Source of the DNA: Legionella sp. W10-070
GTDB taxonomy: Bacteria > Pseudomonadota > Gammaproteobacteria > Legionellales > Legionellaceae
Assembly (NCBI RefSeq): GCF_900640175.1
Contig: NZ_CAAAJC010000001.1
Coordinates: 1 to 64,000, forward strand
DNA length: 64,000 nucleotides
Reading direction: 5' to 3'
The first letter of the stretch is position 1; each line of letters begins with the position of its first letter. This document shows positions 52,853-62,584 of the stretch, in pieces. The notes below the pieces were generated by a model, which was given only the letters and a program-made list of their open reading frames with translations, had not been told where the DNA came from and did not search any database. The position numbers and the translations under genes are program-made.

Positions 52853-54145
52853 TCATCCCTGCTTTTTTCCTGCTTCCATATCAAGTTTTTTTAGAAAAGC
52901 CAGCTTGTCAGCAATTTTTATTTCCAATCCCCTTGAAACCGGTTTATACCACCCCGGCTCCCCCATCCCTTCGGGCAAATAACGCTCACCCGCCGCATAA
53001 GCATGTGACTCATTGTGTGCATAACGGTACTCATGCCCGTAACCCAATTGCTTCATTAACCGGGTAGGCGCATTACGAAGATGTAGCGGGACTTCTCTTG
53101 ATTTATCCTGCTTAACAAAAGCCATTGCCTGGTTATAAGCCTTATACCCGGCGTTACTCTTAGGGGCAGCTGCCATATATATTACCGCTTGAGCCAATGC
53201 TAACTCTCCCTCAGGAGAACCCAAACGTTCATAGCTGGCAGCAGCATCATTAGCTAACTGCATCGCCCGCGGATCAGCCAAACCTATATCTTCCCAAGCC
53301 ATCCTTATGATGCGACGAGCTAAATAAAGAGGCTCCACACCACCATCCAGCATACGGCATAACCAATAAAGTGCCGCATCAGGATGCGACCCTCGAACTG
53401 ACTTATGCAAAGCAGAAATTTGATCATAAAAATTTTCACCCCCTTTATCAAAGCGTCGATTAGCGGGACTTAAAGCATTTTGGATTAAATCTACTGTAAC
53501 TTCTGTCACGTTTTGAGCTTCGACTGCTGTCTTGATCTGCTCTAACAGGTTAAGCAAACGTCGAGCATCCCCATCAGCATAAGCGACCAAATGGCTTACA
53601 ACCTGACCATCAAATTGCAGACCAGAGAATATTTTTTGCTGCACACGTTGAAACAACTGTTTAAGATCAGATTCACCCAGGGGGTTTAAAACATAGACTT
53701 GTGCTCTTGAAAGTAATGCTGAATTTACCTCAAAAGAAGGATTTTCAGTCGTTGCTCCGATAATAGTAACAAGTCCTGACTCGGTAAATGGTAACAACGC
53801 ATCTTGCTGCGACTTATTAAATCGATGAATTTCATCAATAAATAACAAGGTCTGTCGATCTTGCTCTAAATAGTGTCTGGCCTGATCAACTGCCGCACGA
53901 ATGTCCTTAACGCCCGAAAAAACCGCAGAAAGTGCTATCCATTCGCAGTCGAAAGCATTTGCACTTAACCTTGCCAGGGTTGTTTTTCCTACACCCGGGG
54001 GACCCCACAAAATCATTGAATGGGGCACGCCGGTCTCAAAAGCTAACCTTAATGGTTTACCTGGCCCTAGCAAGTGATCCTGACCAATTACCTCATCCCA
54101 ATGTTTTGGTCTTAATAATTCAGCAAGTGGGATTTTTGGTTGCAT
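52853..54145 (-). CDS. rarA: Replication-associated recombination protein RarA (MgsA)
   Basis: A 430-residue AAA+ clamp-loader-like ATPase acting at stalled replication forks. The N-terminal [20 protein letters not shown], Walker [16 protein letters not shown] near residue 51, Walker [21 protein letters not shown], sensor-1 [20 protein letters not shown] and the C-terminal MgsA domain ([17 protein letters not shown]-like, here [14 protein letters not shown]) are typical. It ends close to dedA and follows lolA by 9 bp on the same strand, in the common order ftsK-lolA-rarA. Confidence 0.95.
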   Translation of the reverse strand: MQPKIPLAELLRPKHWDEVIGQDHLLGPGKPLRLAFETGVPHSMILWGPPGVGKTTLARLSANAFDCEWIALSAVFSGVKDIRAAVDQARHYLEQDRQTLLFIDEIHRFNKSQQDALLPFTESGLVTIIGATTENPSFEVNSALLSRAQVYVLNPLGESDLKQLFQRVQQKIFSGLQFDGQVVSHLVAYADGDARRLLNLLEQIKTAVEAQNVTEVTVDLIQNALSPANRRFDKGGENFYDQISALHKSVRGSHPDAALYWLCRMLDGGVEPLYLARRIIRMAWEDIGLADPRAMQLANDAAASYERLGSPEGELALAQAVIYMAAAPKSNAGYKAYNQAMAFVKQDKSREVPLHLRNAPTRLMKQLGYGHEYRYAHNESHAYAAGERYLPEGMGEPGWYKPVSRGLEIKIADKLAFLKKLDMEAGKKQG

Positions 54146-54154
54146 CGTAATAAC

Positions 54155-54766
54155 TCATTGTTTGACTACATCTACCCCTTTGGGTGGTTTGAACTTAAAT
54201 AATACAGCAGATAACCTGGGATTGGTTTTTACATTCTTTAAACTGACAATTGTATGTTGGCCCAGTTGATCAAACATCTCCATACCGTTGAGGGTGGCGC
54301 CAGCAAAAATTAATTTAACGCGCTGGAAATTTGCCTTTTTTGATTTCGATTGCAAATCATAAATTTGCATCTTTCCTTTTGTTGTTGCTGTTACATCAAA
54401 ATCACGGGTCACTGTATCATCATAGCCACTCAAAAATAAGGCTGCCGTACCACCTACCCCTTTTTCCTGCCTTTTCACGGTTACCTGTTCTAAATCCACA
54501 TCGTAAACCCATAATTGGTCGCCATCAGCGACAACCAGTTGCTCCATTGGATCTTTAGTTTGCCAGCGAAAACGGCCTGGACGCTCAAGTGCCATAGTAC
54601 CCGAAGAACGAGACAACTCTCTCGCCTTAGCCTTTACCGTTTGGGTAAAATTGGCAGTTAAACTGCGGATGCCATTTAACTTGGCCTGTAAAACCTCACC
54701 AGCTGATTCGGAAAATGCAGTTGTACCAAATAATATTAATATTAGCAGAAACACTATTTTTTTCAT
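54155..54766 (-). CDS. lolA: Outer-membrane lipoprotein carrier LolA
   Basis: A 203-residue periplasmic chaperone with a clear signal peptide (MKKIVFLLILILFGTTAFS). LolA ferries lipoproteins from LolCDE to LolB. The mature protein begins near residue 20 and shows LNGIRSLTANFTQTVKAKAR, RPGRFRWQTKDPMEQLVVAD and GDQLWVYDVDLEQVTVKRQE, the conserved LolA blocks with the Arg that governs cargo release. It lies 2 bp downstream of ftsK and 9 bp upstream of rarA. Confidence 0.94.
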   Translation of the reverse strand: MKKIVFLLILILFGTTAFSESAGEVLQAKLNGIRSLTANFTQTVKAKARELSRSSGTMALERPGRFRWQTKDPMEQLVVADGDQLWVYDVDLEQVTVKRQEKGVGGTAALFLSGYDDTVTRDFDVTATTKGKMQIYDLQSKSKKANFQRVKLIFAGATLNGMEMFDQLGQHTIVSLKNVKTNPRLSAVLFKFKPPKGVDVVKQ

Positions 54767-54767
54767 C

Positions 54768-57173
54768 TTAATCCTCAGTTACAGTAGAGACCAGCACATC
54801 CCTGAATCCTCCCTCAAGAGGACCAACAATTCCTGTGCGTTCCATTTCTTCCACTAAGCGTGCAGCACGGTTATATCCGATTTTGAGGCGTCGTTGTACT
54901 GAGGATATACTCGCTTTTCGTGTTTGGATAACAAACTCAACGGCCTGATCATACAACGGATCAGCCTCCTCAGTCTCTTGTCCTTCTTCTCCAAAACCAC
55001 CTTCCAGACTGTCGCCTGTCTGGGTGATAGCATCTATGTACTCCGGTTCTCCTCGAGCACGCCAATCATCCGCTATTCGGTGTACCTCTTTATCATCAAC
55101 AAAAGCCCCATGAACGCGCAAGGGGGCACCACTTCCCGGAGCCAAATAAAGCATATCCCCATGACCCAGCAATTGATCGGCACCTTGCTGATCAAGGATT
55201 GTGCGTGAATCAATTTTTGAAGAAACCTGAAAGGAAATTCTTGTGGGAATATTTGATTTTATTAATCCGGTTAGAACATCAACAGAAGGCCTTTGAGTCG
55301 CCAGAATCAAGTGTATTCCTGCTGCACGGGCTTTTTGGGCAATACGGGCAATTAACTGTTCAACCTTCTTGCCCACCACCATCATCATATCCGCCAACTC
55401 ATCAATAATCACCACAACATAAGGTAAGGGTTGTAATATAGGTGCAGTCTCATCCATTGAATTGACTGGTTTCCATAAAGGGTCAGTTAAAGGTTCGCCT
55501 TTGGCTTGTGCCTCAATTAATTTCGCATTAAAACCTGCAAGGTTGCGAACGCCCAGCGCAGCCATTAAACGATAACGTCTTTCCATCTCTCCCACACACC
55601 ATCGCAAGGCGCTGGCAGCTTCCTTCATATCGGTAACCACAGGTGTTAACAGATGCGGTATGCCATCGTAAACAGATAGCTCAAGCATCTTGGGATCAAC
55701 CATAATTAAACGCACCTGTTCGGGAGTTGATTTAAAAAGAAGGCTTAGAATCATGGCATTAATGCCCACTGATTTTCCTGAGCCTGTCGTTCCAGCAACC
55801 AGTAAGTGAGGCATTTTAGCCAAGTCCACCACCATTGGATGACCTGCGATATCCACCCCCAGAGCCAGGGTTAATGGAGAATGCGCTTGTTGATAAACAT
55901 CAGCCGATAATACTTCCGACAAACGTACCATATCACGATACTGATTAGGTAACTCAAGCCCGACAACCGTTTTACCAGGAATAACCTCAACCACTCGCAC
56001 ACTGGTTACAGATAATGAGCGAGCTAAGTCTTTAGCTAAAGATGAAAGTTTACTGACTTTAATACCGGCAGCCAGCTGCAATTCAAAACGGGTAATCACA
56101 GGCCCAGGATGAACTGCCACTACATCAGCCTGAATACCAAAATCTAATAAATGTTGCTCAACTTCACGCGATAAAGCTTCCAATGCCTGATGAGTATGAC
56201 CGCCCATAGTTTTACCTTGCTGGGCTTTATCTAACAGGCTAAGGGCAGGCAAACTGCCAGTAACCCCAACAGAGGCTTTGGGGACTCGAGGCACTTCTTT
56301 TACAGGTACAGGTTTTTCTGCAGGGATTGACGGTTGGTCAGTATTGAGTGCCGGGATAACAGTTACAGAATTTAAATCAGATGTTACTTTAACAGTTCCT
56401 AAAGAAGGCGTTAGAACTGGTGCAGACTCTTCTTTTTTTCTGGCAAGTAATCTATTTTTAGGGGGCTTAACGACAGGCTCACGTTCTCTTTTTTCTTTAA
56501 ATTGTCTTATTTTTGCTCTCACCATGCGCAAACCGATAAGGAAGGCAGGAAAAACCCTGCTTGCAGACCAGGAAATATAGTAACCGATTAGCTCTATTAA
56601 TCTAATCCAGGAAAGTCCAGTCAACAAGGTTATCCCAACAAGCAAAACAGCAAACAACAACAAGATTGCCCCTTGCATATTAAGGGCATAGTCGAAACCA
56701 TCCGCAACGAAACTCCCGAGAATCCCCCCTGCGCCATGCCTGGCATCAAGACCGTCAGGTAATTGAAGACTCAGTAAAGAGCAGCCACCAATCATGGTGA
56801 AAATAAAGCCACTGCCACGCAATAACGTAGCTGGCTTATTAATACTTTGAAAAATGCGATAATCTTTTAGAATAAACCAGGCAATGTAGGTAAACGATAA
56901 AGGGATCAGAAAGGAAAAATAGCCAAAGATAAAATAAAGCACATCAGCTATATAGGCACCTACCTGTCCACCCGCATTAACTACATCTACATTGCGCTTG
57001 CTCACTTGCAGCCAACCTGGATCAGCCGGGTCATAAGTGATTAGGGAAAGAAGTACAAATAAAGCAAGGGCTAAGACAAAGATACAACTACCCTCATTAA
57101 GACGTCTTGTTAAAAAATGGGGCATGGCTTGCTTGCGATTGCTGCTTTGGCTAGATGATTGCTGTTTTCCCAT
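54768..57173 (-). CDS. ftsK: DNA translocase FtsK
   Basis: An 801-residue septal DNA pump. Four N-terminal membrane segments (among residues ~25-190) are followed by a basic, proline-rich linker, then the motor: [20 protein letters not shown] Walker A near residue 457, [20 protein letters not shown], and [20 protein letters not shown] Walker B. The C-terminal gamma domain ([20 protein letters not shown]) binds KOPS and activates XerD at dif. The shorter linker makes it smaller than E. coli FtsK, as in many bacteria. Diverges from trxB. Confidence 0.95.
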   Translation of the reverse strand: MGKQQSSSQSSNRKQAMPHFLTRRLNEGSCIFVLALALFVLLSLITYDPADPGWLQVSKRNVDVVNAGGQVGAYIADVLYFIFGYFSFLIPLSFTYIAWFILKDYRIFQSINKPATLLRGSGFIFTMIGGCSLLSLQLPDGLDARHGAGGILGSFVADGFDYALNMQGAILLLFAVLLVGITLLTGLSWIRLIELIGYYISWSASRVFPAFLIGLRMVRAKIRQFKEKREREPVVKPPKNRLLARKKEESAPVLTPSLGTVKVTSDLNSVTVIPALNTDQPSIPAEKPVPVKEVPRVPKASVGVTGSLPALSLLDKAQQGKTMGGHTHQALEALSREVEQHLLDFGIQADVVAVHPGPVITRFELQLAAGIKVSKLSSLAKDLARSLSVTSVRVVEVIPGKTVVGLELPNQYRDMVRLSEVLSADVYQQAHSPLTLALGVDIAGHPMVVDLAKMPHLLVAGTTGSGKSVGINAMILSLLFKSTPEQVRLIMVDPKMLELSVYDGIPHLLTPVVTDMKEAASALRWCVGEMERRYRLMAALGVRNLAGFNAKLIEAQAKGEPLTDPLWKPVNSMDETAPILQPLPYVVVIIDELADMMMVVGKKVEQLIARIAQKARAAGIHLILATQRPSVDVLTGLIKSNIPTRISFQVSSKIDSRTILDQQGADQLLGHGDMLYLAPGSGAPLRVHGAFVDDKEVHRIADDWRARGEPEYIDAITQTGDSLEGGFGEEGQETEEADPLYDQAVEFVIQTRKASISSVQRRLKIGYNRAARLVEEMERTGIVGPLEGGFRDVLVSTVTED

Positions 57174-57227
57174 AACTATTTCAATGTCTATTATTATGTC
57201 ATAATATCTGCCATCTTAACATAATAA

Positions 57228-58199
<972 letters not shown>

Positions 58200-58201
58200 A
58201 C

Positions 58202-58894
58202 ATGCCGCCTTTAATGATTCTGGCAAGCAACAGCATCGATTTTCCCAACCCGGAAAACAGTGATGAGCAAGGCTTGCTTGCCATCGGTGGCGATTTATCA
58301 CCGGAACGCCTGTTAGCAGCTTATAAACAAGGCATTTTTCCCTGGTTTGAGCCTGGATGTCCTATGCTTTGGTGGTCTCCTAATCCTCGTCTAATCTTAA
58401 AACCGGAAGCTTTTAAAATCTCCCGCAGCCTTAAACAATCATTAAAAAAACCCCATTCCTTTACTATAGATACTGCTTTTCCCGAGGTAATTAATGCCTG
58501 CGCTTCAAGTCCTGGCAGACTAAACAACACCTGGATTACGGAAAATATGCGCAAAGCATACACCATACTGCATACTATGGGGTATGCCCACTCCTTTGAA
58601 ATCTGGCAAAAGAATGAATTGGTTGGGGGCTTGTATGGGATTAGTCTTGGCCGCGCATTTTTTGGCGAGTCAATGTTTCACCGTGAACGTGACAGTTCAA
58701 AATTAGCAATGTATTATCTATGTCAGACTTTGAAAGCCTGGGAATTTGATTTTATTGATTGTCAATTACCAACTGCTCACTTACAGAGTCTGGGAGCTGT
58801 GGTTATTAATCGTAGTGAATTTCTGGAACTTCTACGAGAAACCTTACGATATCCTGCTCGTCAAGGTCGATGGACTGATGCTGTCCAATATTAA
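58202..58894 (+). CDS. aat: Leucyl/phenylalanyl-tRNA-protein transferase Aat
   Basis: A 230-residue enzyme that adds Leu or Phe from aminoacyl-tRNA to N-terminal Lys or Arg, creating N-degrons for ClpS/ClpAP. The conserved FPNPENSDEQGLLAIGGDLS, AYKQGIFPWFEPGCPMLWWS, the active-site region YAHSFEIWQKNELVGGLYGI and GESMFHRERDSSKLAMYYLC, and FIDCQLPTAHLQSLGA are all present. It follows trxB by 2 bp, then infA by 98 bp. Confidence 0.96.
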   Translation: MPPLMILASNSIDFPNPENSDEQGLLAIGGDLSPERLLAAYKQGIFPWFEPGCPMLWWSPNPRLILKPEAFKISRSLKQSLKKPHSFTIDTAFPEVINACASSPGRLNNTWITENMRKAYTILHTMGYAHSFEIWQKNELVGGLYGISLGRAFFGESMFHRERDSSKLAMYYLCQTLKAWEFDFIDCQLPTAHLQSLGAVVINRSEFLELLRETLRYPARQGRWTDAVQY

Positions 58895-58940
58895 TTAAGC
58901 ATTAGGCATCAATACAGAAAACTGTATGATTGCCATTTTC

Positions 58941-58946
58941 TATAAT
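58941..58946 (+). promoter_or_regulatory. Candidate -10 element of infA
   Basis: A perfect TATAAT lies 47 bp upstream of the infA ATG. No convincing -35 is seen at 16-18 bp, so this is a tentative call. Confidence 0.35.
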
Positions 58947-58992
58947 TTAGTGCACTATTTGCGCTTTATTTCTGATATTTTAATGAGGACCC

Positions 58993-59214
58993 ATGGCAAA
59001 AGAAGATCATATTGAGATGCTTGGTACCGTAATCGATACCCTGCCAAATACTATGTTTCGTGTGGAACTGGAAAATGGTCATATTGTAACTGCCCATATC
59101 TCAGGACGCATGCGTAAAAATTACATCCGCATATTAACCGGTGATAAAGTAAAAGTTGAATTAACACCTTATGATTTGACAAAAGGACGTATCATCTTCC
59201 GCGATAAAACTTAG
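58993..59214 (+). CDS. infA: Translation initiation factor IF-1
   Basis: A 73-residue S1/OB-fold protein that occupies the ribosomal A site during initiation. Sequence segments [40 protein letters not shown] and [20 protein letters not shown] are canonical. The ATG lies 4 bp after AGGACCC, a modest ribosome-binding site. It follows aat as in many gammaproteobacteria. Confidence 0.97.
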   Translation: MAKEDHIEMLGTVIDTLPNTMFRVELENGHIVTAHISGRMRKNYIRILTGDKVKVELTPYDLTKGRIIFRDKT

Positions 59215-59230
59215 AAAGCAGCAGCCTGTA

Positions 59231-59417
59231 AATACCACTAATGCATCAGGGAATTTTTTTAGATATGCTCGGTGTTTTTGCCTAATTTTAAACCAACCTT
59301 CGCCGTGAGCGGCAGCTAGAAGGTATCGAGCGCGCCAAGCGAGAAGGGAGATACAAAGGACGTAGACCCACTGCGCGCTCAAAAGCAAACGAAGTAATGG
59401 CATTGGTTAATCAGTGA
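59231..59417 (+). pseudogene. Decayed serine recombinase (resolvase/invertase) fragment
   Basis: Read in one frame from 59262, the DNA gives DMLGVFA, stop, F, stop, TNLRRERQLEGIERAKREGR, YKGRRPTARSKANEVMALVN Q, stop at 59415-59417. This matches the C-terminal half of the catalytic domain and the start of the DNA-binding region of resolvases (MLGVFAEFETNLRRERQ is the expected text), so both internal TAA codons look like GAA-to-TAA changes. A plausible upstream piece (NTTNASGNFF) is in another frame, implying a frameshift in the T-run near 59255. It is a remnant of a mobile element, not a working gene. Confidence 0.7.
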
Positions 59418-59695
59418 CCCAATAGGCTATCATCTGATGTCCTATCAAACTGATGATTCTCTATACCAGCATACTGCTATGGGCATCCGATGAAGTGATC
59501 CTCTCCCCCAAACAGGGCCACCATTTATTAGAAAAAACTAGGCCATCCCTCCTTTTTCCTGGCCTGGGGTAAGTCCTTTAACAGGCCACATTTTAAAACC
59601 GTCGCCTGTTCTGGGTTAACCCAACTTATTATGAAGAAACCGGCTTGGGTGACTGCCAATTGCACTTCAATCTGATTTAGCGTAACTTAATCTAT

Positions 59696-59775
59696 TAGGG
59701 TCTGTCCTCATTTAGTTTCCCGGCTACAAATTAGCTCAATTTTCGCTTCGTAAAACCAAATGAGGACACACCCTA
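59696..59775. mobile_element. 80-bp MITE-like element with ~23-bp terminal inverted repeats and TA ends
   Basis: The element starts TAGGGTCTGTCCTCATTTAG and ends with the near-complement CAAATGAGGACACACCCTA. The terminal repeats match at about 20 of 23 positions, are bounded by TA and enclose only about 35 bp. It carries no gene. It ends 24 bp before a TATAAT (59799-59804) that likely serves the downstream hydrolase gene. Its first ten bases match those of the elements at 24508 and 46250 at most positions. Confidence 0.75.
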
Positions 59776-59798
59776 ATCTTTTCTTAATCATCTGGCCA

Positions 59799-59804
59799 TA
59801 TAAT
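59799..59804 (+). promoter_or_regulatory. Candidate -10 element of the SGNH hydrolase gene
   Basis: A perfect TATAAT lies 29 bp upstream of the ATG at 59834. The region where its -35 should lie (59776-59781) abuts the end of the miniature element; no strong -35 is visible. Confidence 0.35.
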
Positions 59805-59833
59805 ACACTAATAAAAGTTAACCGGGGAATGCC

Positions 59834-61186
59834 ATGCCTGATCGAATTGAGCACATTATTACGATGGGTGATAGTCTTTCTGATAGAGGCACCATGGATC
59901 ATCGCAAGTTATTTGGACTAATTCCAATGGATGGCTTAAGCGGTTTAAAAGGTAAATCACCTAAAGGACGTTTTACCAATGGTTATGTCTGGGATGATAA
60001 TTTCAGTAATGAAGTAGCCGATGAGGCTATTATCAGAGAACTTAAACGGCATGGGAAAACCGCAACCGATATCGCTGACGATGTCATTACTAGCGCACCA
60101 GAAGTTGAAGGACTTCTTTATAATAATTTTGATCTTGGTAATAACCGGCATGTAAACTTCAAGGGGCAGGATTTTGTCAGAAATTACAATGAGGGCGGGT
60201 TGACCGCTTATGATTACTCCCAAAGAGTAATTCCCAACCCTAAGCTTCTTGCAGAAGAAGAGATTTTATCCACCCTGGATAAAAAACGCCAATTGCTCCT
60301 GGAAGACGACAATGCTCGAATCATTTCAGAAGAACATAAAAAGCGGACGCTGATAGTCGAATGGTCAGGTGCCAATGACCTGATTACAGTCAATAGCAAA
60401 CCTACTAATGAAGAAGCTGAGAAGGCAGTACAGGCCAGGCTTCGCAACGTAGAGGAATTAATTAAAAGCGGTTATCGTCATTTCGCGCTCTTTAACTTAC
60501 CTGACTTATCATTGACTCCCCGCTTCCAAAGACAGGGGAAAGAAGAACAAAACAATGCCCATAAAGTTGCCATGTACTTTAATCAGCAGCTACAAAAAGG
60601 GATAGAGCAATTAAGTGCAACCTATAGGGATTGTGCTATTGACGTGTTTGATATTAATGCAATTTTCACAGAAGCTTATAATCACCCGGAAAAATTTCAA
60701 CTTGATCCTGCCAAAAAACACATACCCTACACAGAATCAAACGATTTTAACATAAAGGCCAATGGGACTTCCCCGGCAGACGGTTACCTGTTTTGGGATG
60801 ATGTGCACCCTTCTGCCGACATGCATGCGATTTTAGGGCAAAAATTTTATGATAAGTACAGTCAGAAGTACCATTTTGTCGCCCCCCATGAATCACTTCT
60901 GGCAATATTTCGCGAAACTTATGGACAGAAGCTGAGAGATGACAAACAAGGCAAACTGGGTTGGTTCAGGTATTCAAACATTTCCTACGCAACAGCTGAT
61001 CTGGAAACCATTTTGAGACATGCTTTATCTGGGAGTGGGCAACGAACCCGACAGGTGATCACTGAATTAGGCTGGATTAATAAAGACGGCGAACTGATTT
61101 CTAAAAATCCTGCACTGCAGGAAGCAATGAAACAGATTAAAGAGTCTTCCCAAGAAAGCAGCCTGAGTTCTTCTCATATATCTTGA
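59834..61186 (+). CDS. SGNH/GDSL-family hydrolase without signal peptide; possible secreted effector
   Basis: A 450-residue protein with the GDSL esterase blocks in order: block I ITMGDSLSDRGTM (nucleophile Ser near residue 14), block III WSGANDL (near 178; Gly and Asn of the oxyanion hole), and block V FWDDVHPSADMH (catalytic Asp and His near residue 324). The family includes lipases, acyltransferases and esterases. The N terminus lacks a signal peptide, unlike secreted Legionella PlaA/PlaC-type enzymes, so it is cytoplasmic or delivered by another route. A ~100-residue C-terminal extension ends ESSQESSLSSSHIS, with glutamates at -10 and -14. Dot/Icm delivery is only a hypothesis. A ribosome-binding GGGG lies before the ATG. 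Confidence 0.85.
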   Translation: MPDRIEHIITMGDSLSDRGTMDHRKLFGLIPMDGLSGLKGKSPKGRFTNGYVWDDNFSNEVADEAIIRELKRHGKTATDIADDVITSAPEVEGLLYNNFDLGNNRHVNFKGQDFVRNYNEGGLTAYDYSQRVIPNPKLLAEEEILSTLDKKRQLLLEDDNARIISEEHKKRTLIVEWSGANDLITVNSKPTNEEAEKAVQARLRNVEELIKSGYRHFALFNLPDLSLTPRFQRQGKEEQNNAHKVAMYFNQQLQKGIEQLSATYRDCAIDVFDINAIFTEAYNHPEKFQLDPAKKHIPYTESNDFNIKANGTSPADGYLFWDDVHPSADMHAILGQKFYDKYSQKYHFVAPHESLLAIFRETYGQKLRDDKQGKLGWFRYSNISYATADLETILRHALSGSGQRTRQVITELGWINKDGELISKNPALQEAMKQIKESSQESSLSSSHIS

Positions 61187-61191
61187 CGTCG

Positions 61192-61332
61192 GGTGTGATT
61201 TAAAGTGCGGTTGGTATTAATTAATGGCGCCAGCGAAATCGGGGTATGGGTTTATTATCAAGCTCTGCCTCCGGATCGCTGGCGCTCCATCCAGGCCACA
61301 ACTTTCAAGGAAACCGCAGCTTTAATCGCACC
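61192..61332. repeat. Inverted-repeat element containing a CTGGCGCTCCATCC repeat (copy 3)
   Basis: GGTGTGATTTAAAGTGCGGT (from 61192) is an imperfect inverted copy of AACCGCAGCTTTAATCGCAC (ending 61332). Inside, GGCGCCAGCGAAATCGG faces CCGGATCGCTGGCGCTCC. The right half (61271-61320) matches 10312-10370 closely. It is non-coding and folds back on itself over about 140 bp. The rest of the 61187-61453 gap shows nothing else clear. Confidence 0.65.
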
Positions 61333-61453
61333 TATGAACGTCAGGCAACTTGACAGCCATCTGTGAATCAGGTTGCCTGAAGATTCATCTTCGTTGTTTA
61401 AGAACAACGATAGCTAAGGTATGATCCAGCTTTAAATAAGTGGATTTACTGAT

Positions 61454-62524
61454 ATGAACCTAGAAGACAGCCTCTCTAAATTGTTATCCAGTATTAAAGA
61501 TAAAGTCCAGGGGTTGACTGCAACCGAGATGGGCTTAAAACCAGAGATTACCCTTAAAGACAATGAGATTAAAATAAAACTGAGTGCCGGATTCCCGACA
61601 AAACCACTGGAACAATCCTTATTGCCTTTATTAGCAGCGTCGATGCAAAACGCTTTTCCAAAGCACCGTATTCAAATCTCCTTCGAATGTTTTATCAACG
61701 CCCATCGCACCCAACTGATTGGCAAAGGATTGCGCGGTGTAAAAAATACCATTGCGGTAGCATCTGGTAAAGGCGGCGTAGGGAAATCGACCGTTGCCGT
61801 CAACCTGGCAACAGCGCTTGCACGTGCGGGCGCAAAAGTAGGCCTTCTGGATGCTGATATCTATGGTCCCAGTATTCCCTTAATGCTGGGCGATACAGCA
61901 GGCGTTCAAATAAGTAACGACCGTTACCTGCCTGTCTCGGCACATGGAATACAAGCCATGTCGATAGGCTACCTCACTGACAGTAATGAAGCATTGATCT
62001 GGCGAGGCCCAATGCTTGCCAAATCCCTGCTACAAATGCTTGATATTACCTTATGGGATGAGCTGGATTACCTGTTTATTGACTTGCCTCCGGGGACGGG
62101 AGATATTCAACTTAGCCTGGTGCAAAAAATCCCGTTAACATCAGCCATTGTCGTCACCACACCTCAAAACGTGGCTACGTTAGATGCACAAAAAGCAATC
62201 CGGATGTTTGAAAAAACCAACATTGACCTACTGGGAGTAGTAGAAAACATGTCCTTGCATGTTTGTAGCCAATGTGGCCATCAAGAAGCTATTTTCGGTA
62301 CAGGAGGTGGTCAAAAACTAAGTGAATCCTTCCAGGTAAATCTGCTTGGCCAACTTCCCCTGGATAGTCAGATCCGCAGTCAATCCGATGAGGGGAAACC
62401 AACAGCAGTTCACCATGATAAATTAGCCGCATCTTTCATGAACACTGCGATGCGTGCCGCTATTGAACTTTCAAAAAAACCCTTAAATTATATGGGCAAG
62501 TTTCCTGATATTGTGGTTGAATAA
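61454..62524 (+). CDS. mrp: Mrp/ApbC-type P-loop iron-sulfur carrier
   Basis: A 356-residue NBP35/ApbC-family protein. The N-terminal part (residues 1-95) is a DUF59/MIP18-like segment; the P-loop GKGGVGKSTVAVNLATALAR lies near residue 105, and DYLFIDLPPGTGDIQLSLV and ENMSLHVCSQCGHQEAIFGT near 264 carry the Cys-x-x-Cys that binds a [4Fe-4S] cluster. Such proteins load clusters onto client enzymes. It is intact and has normal length. It lies 60 bp before parE and probably has its own promoter. Confidence 0.94.
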   Translation: MNLEDSLSKLLSSIKDKVQGLTATEMGLKPEITLKDNEIKIKLSAGFPTKPLEQSLLPLLAASMQNAFPKHRIQISFECFINAHRTQLIGKGLRGVKNTIAVASGKGGVGKSTVAVNLATALARAGAKVGLLDADIYGPSIPLMLGDTAGVQISNDRYLPVSAHGIQAMSIGYLTDSNEALIWRGPMLAKSLLQMLDITLWDELDYLFIDLPPGTGDIQLSLVQKIPLTSAIVVTTPQNVATLDAQKAIRMFEKTNIDLLGVVENMSLHVCSQCGHQEAIFGTGGGQKLSESFQVNLLGQLPLDSQIRSQSDEGKPTAVHHDKLAASFMNTAMRAAIELSKKPLNYMGKFPDIVVE

Positions 62525-62584
62525 CCTGGAAAAACCTTTTTTCATGCTAAACTATGTTTATTTTAAATTAGGTAATAAGCACCC

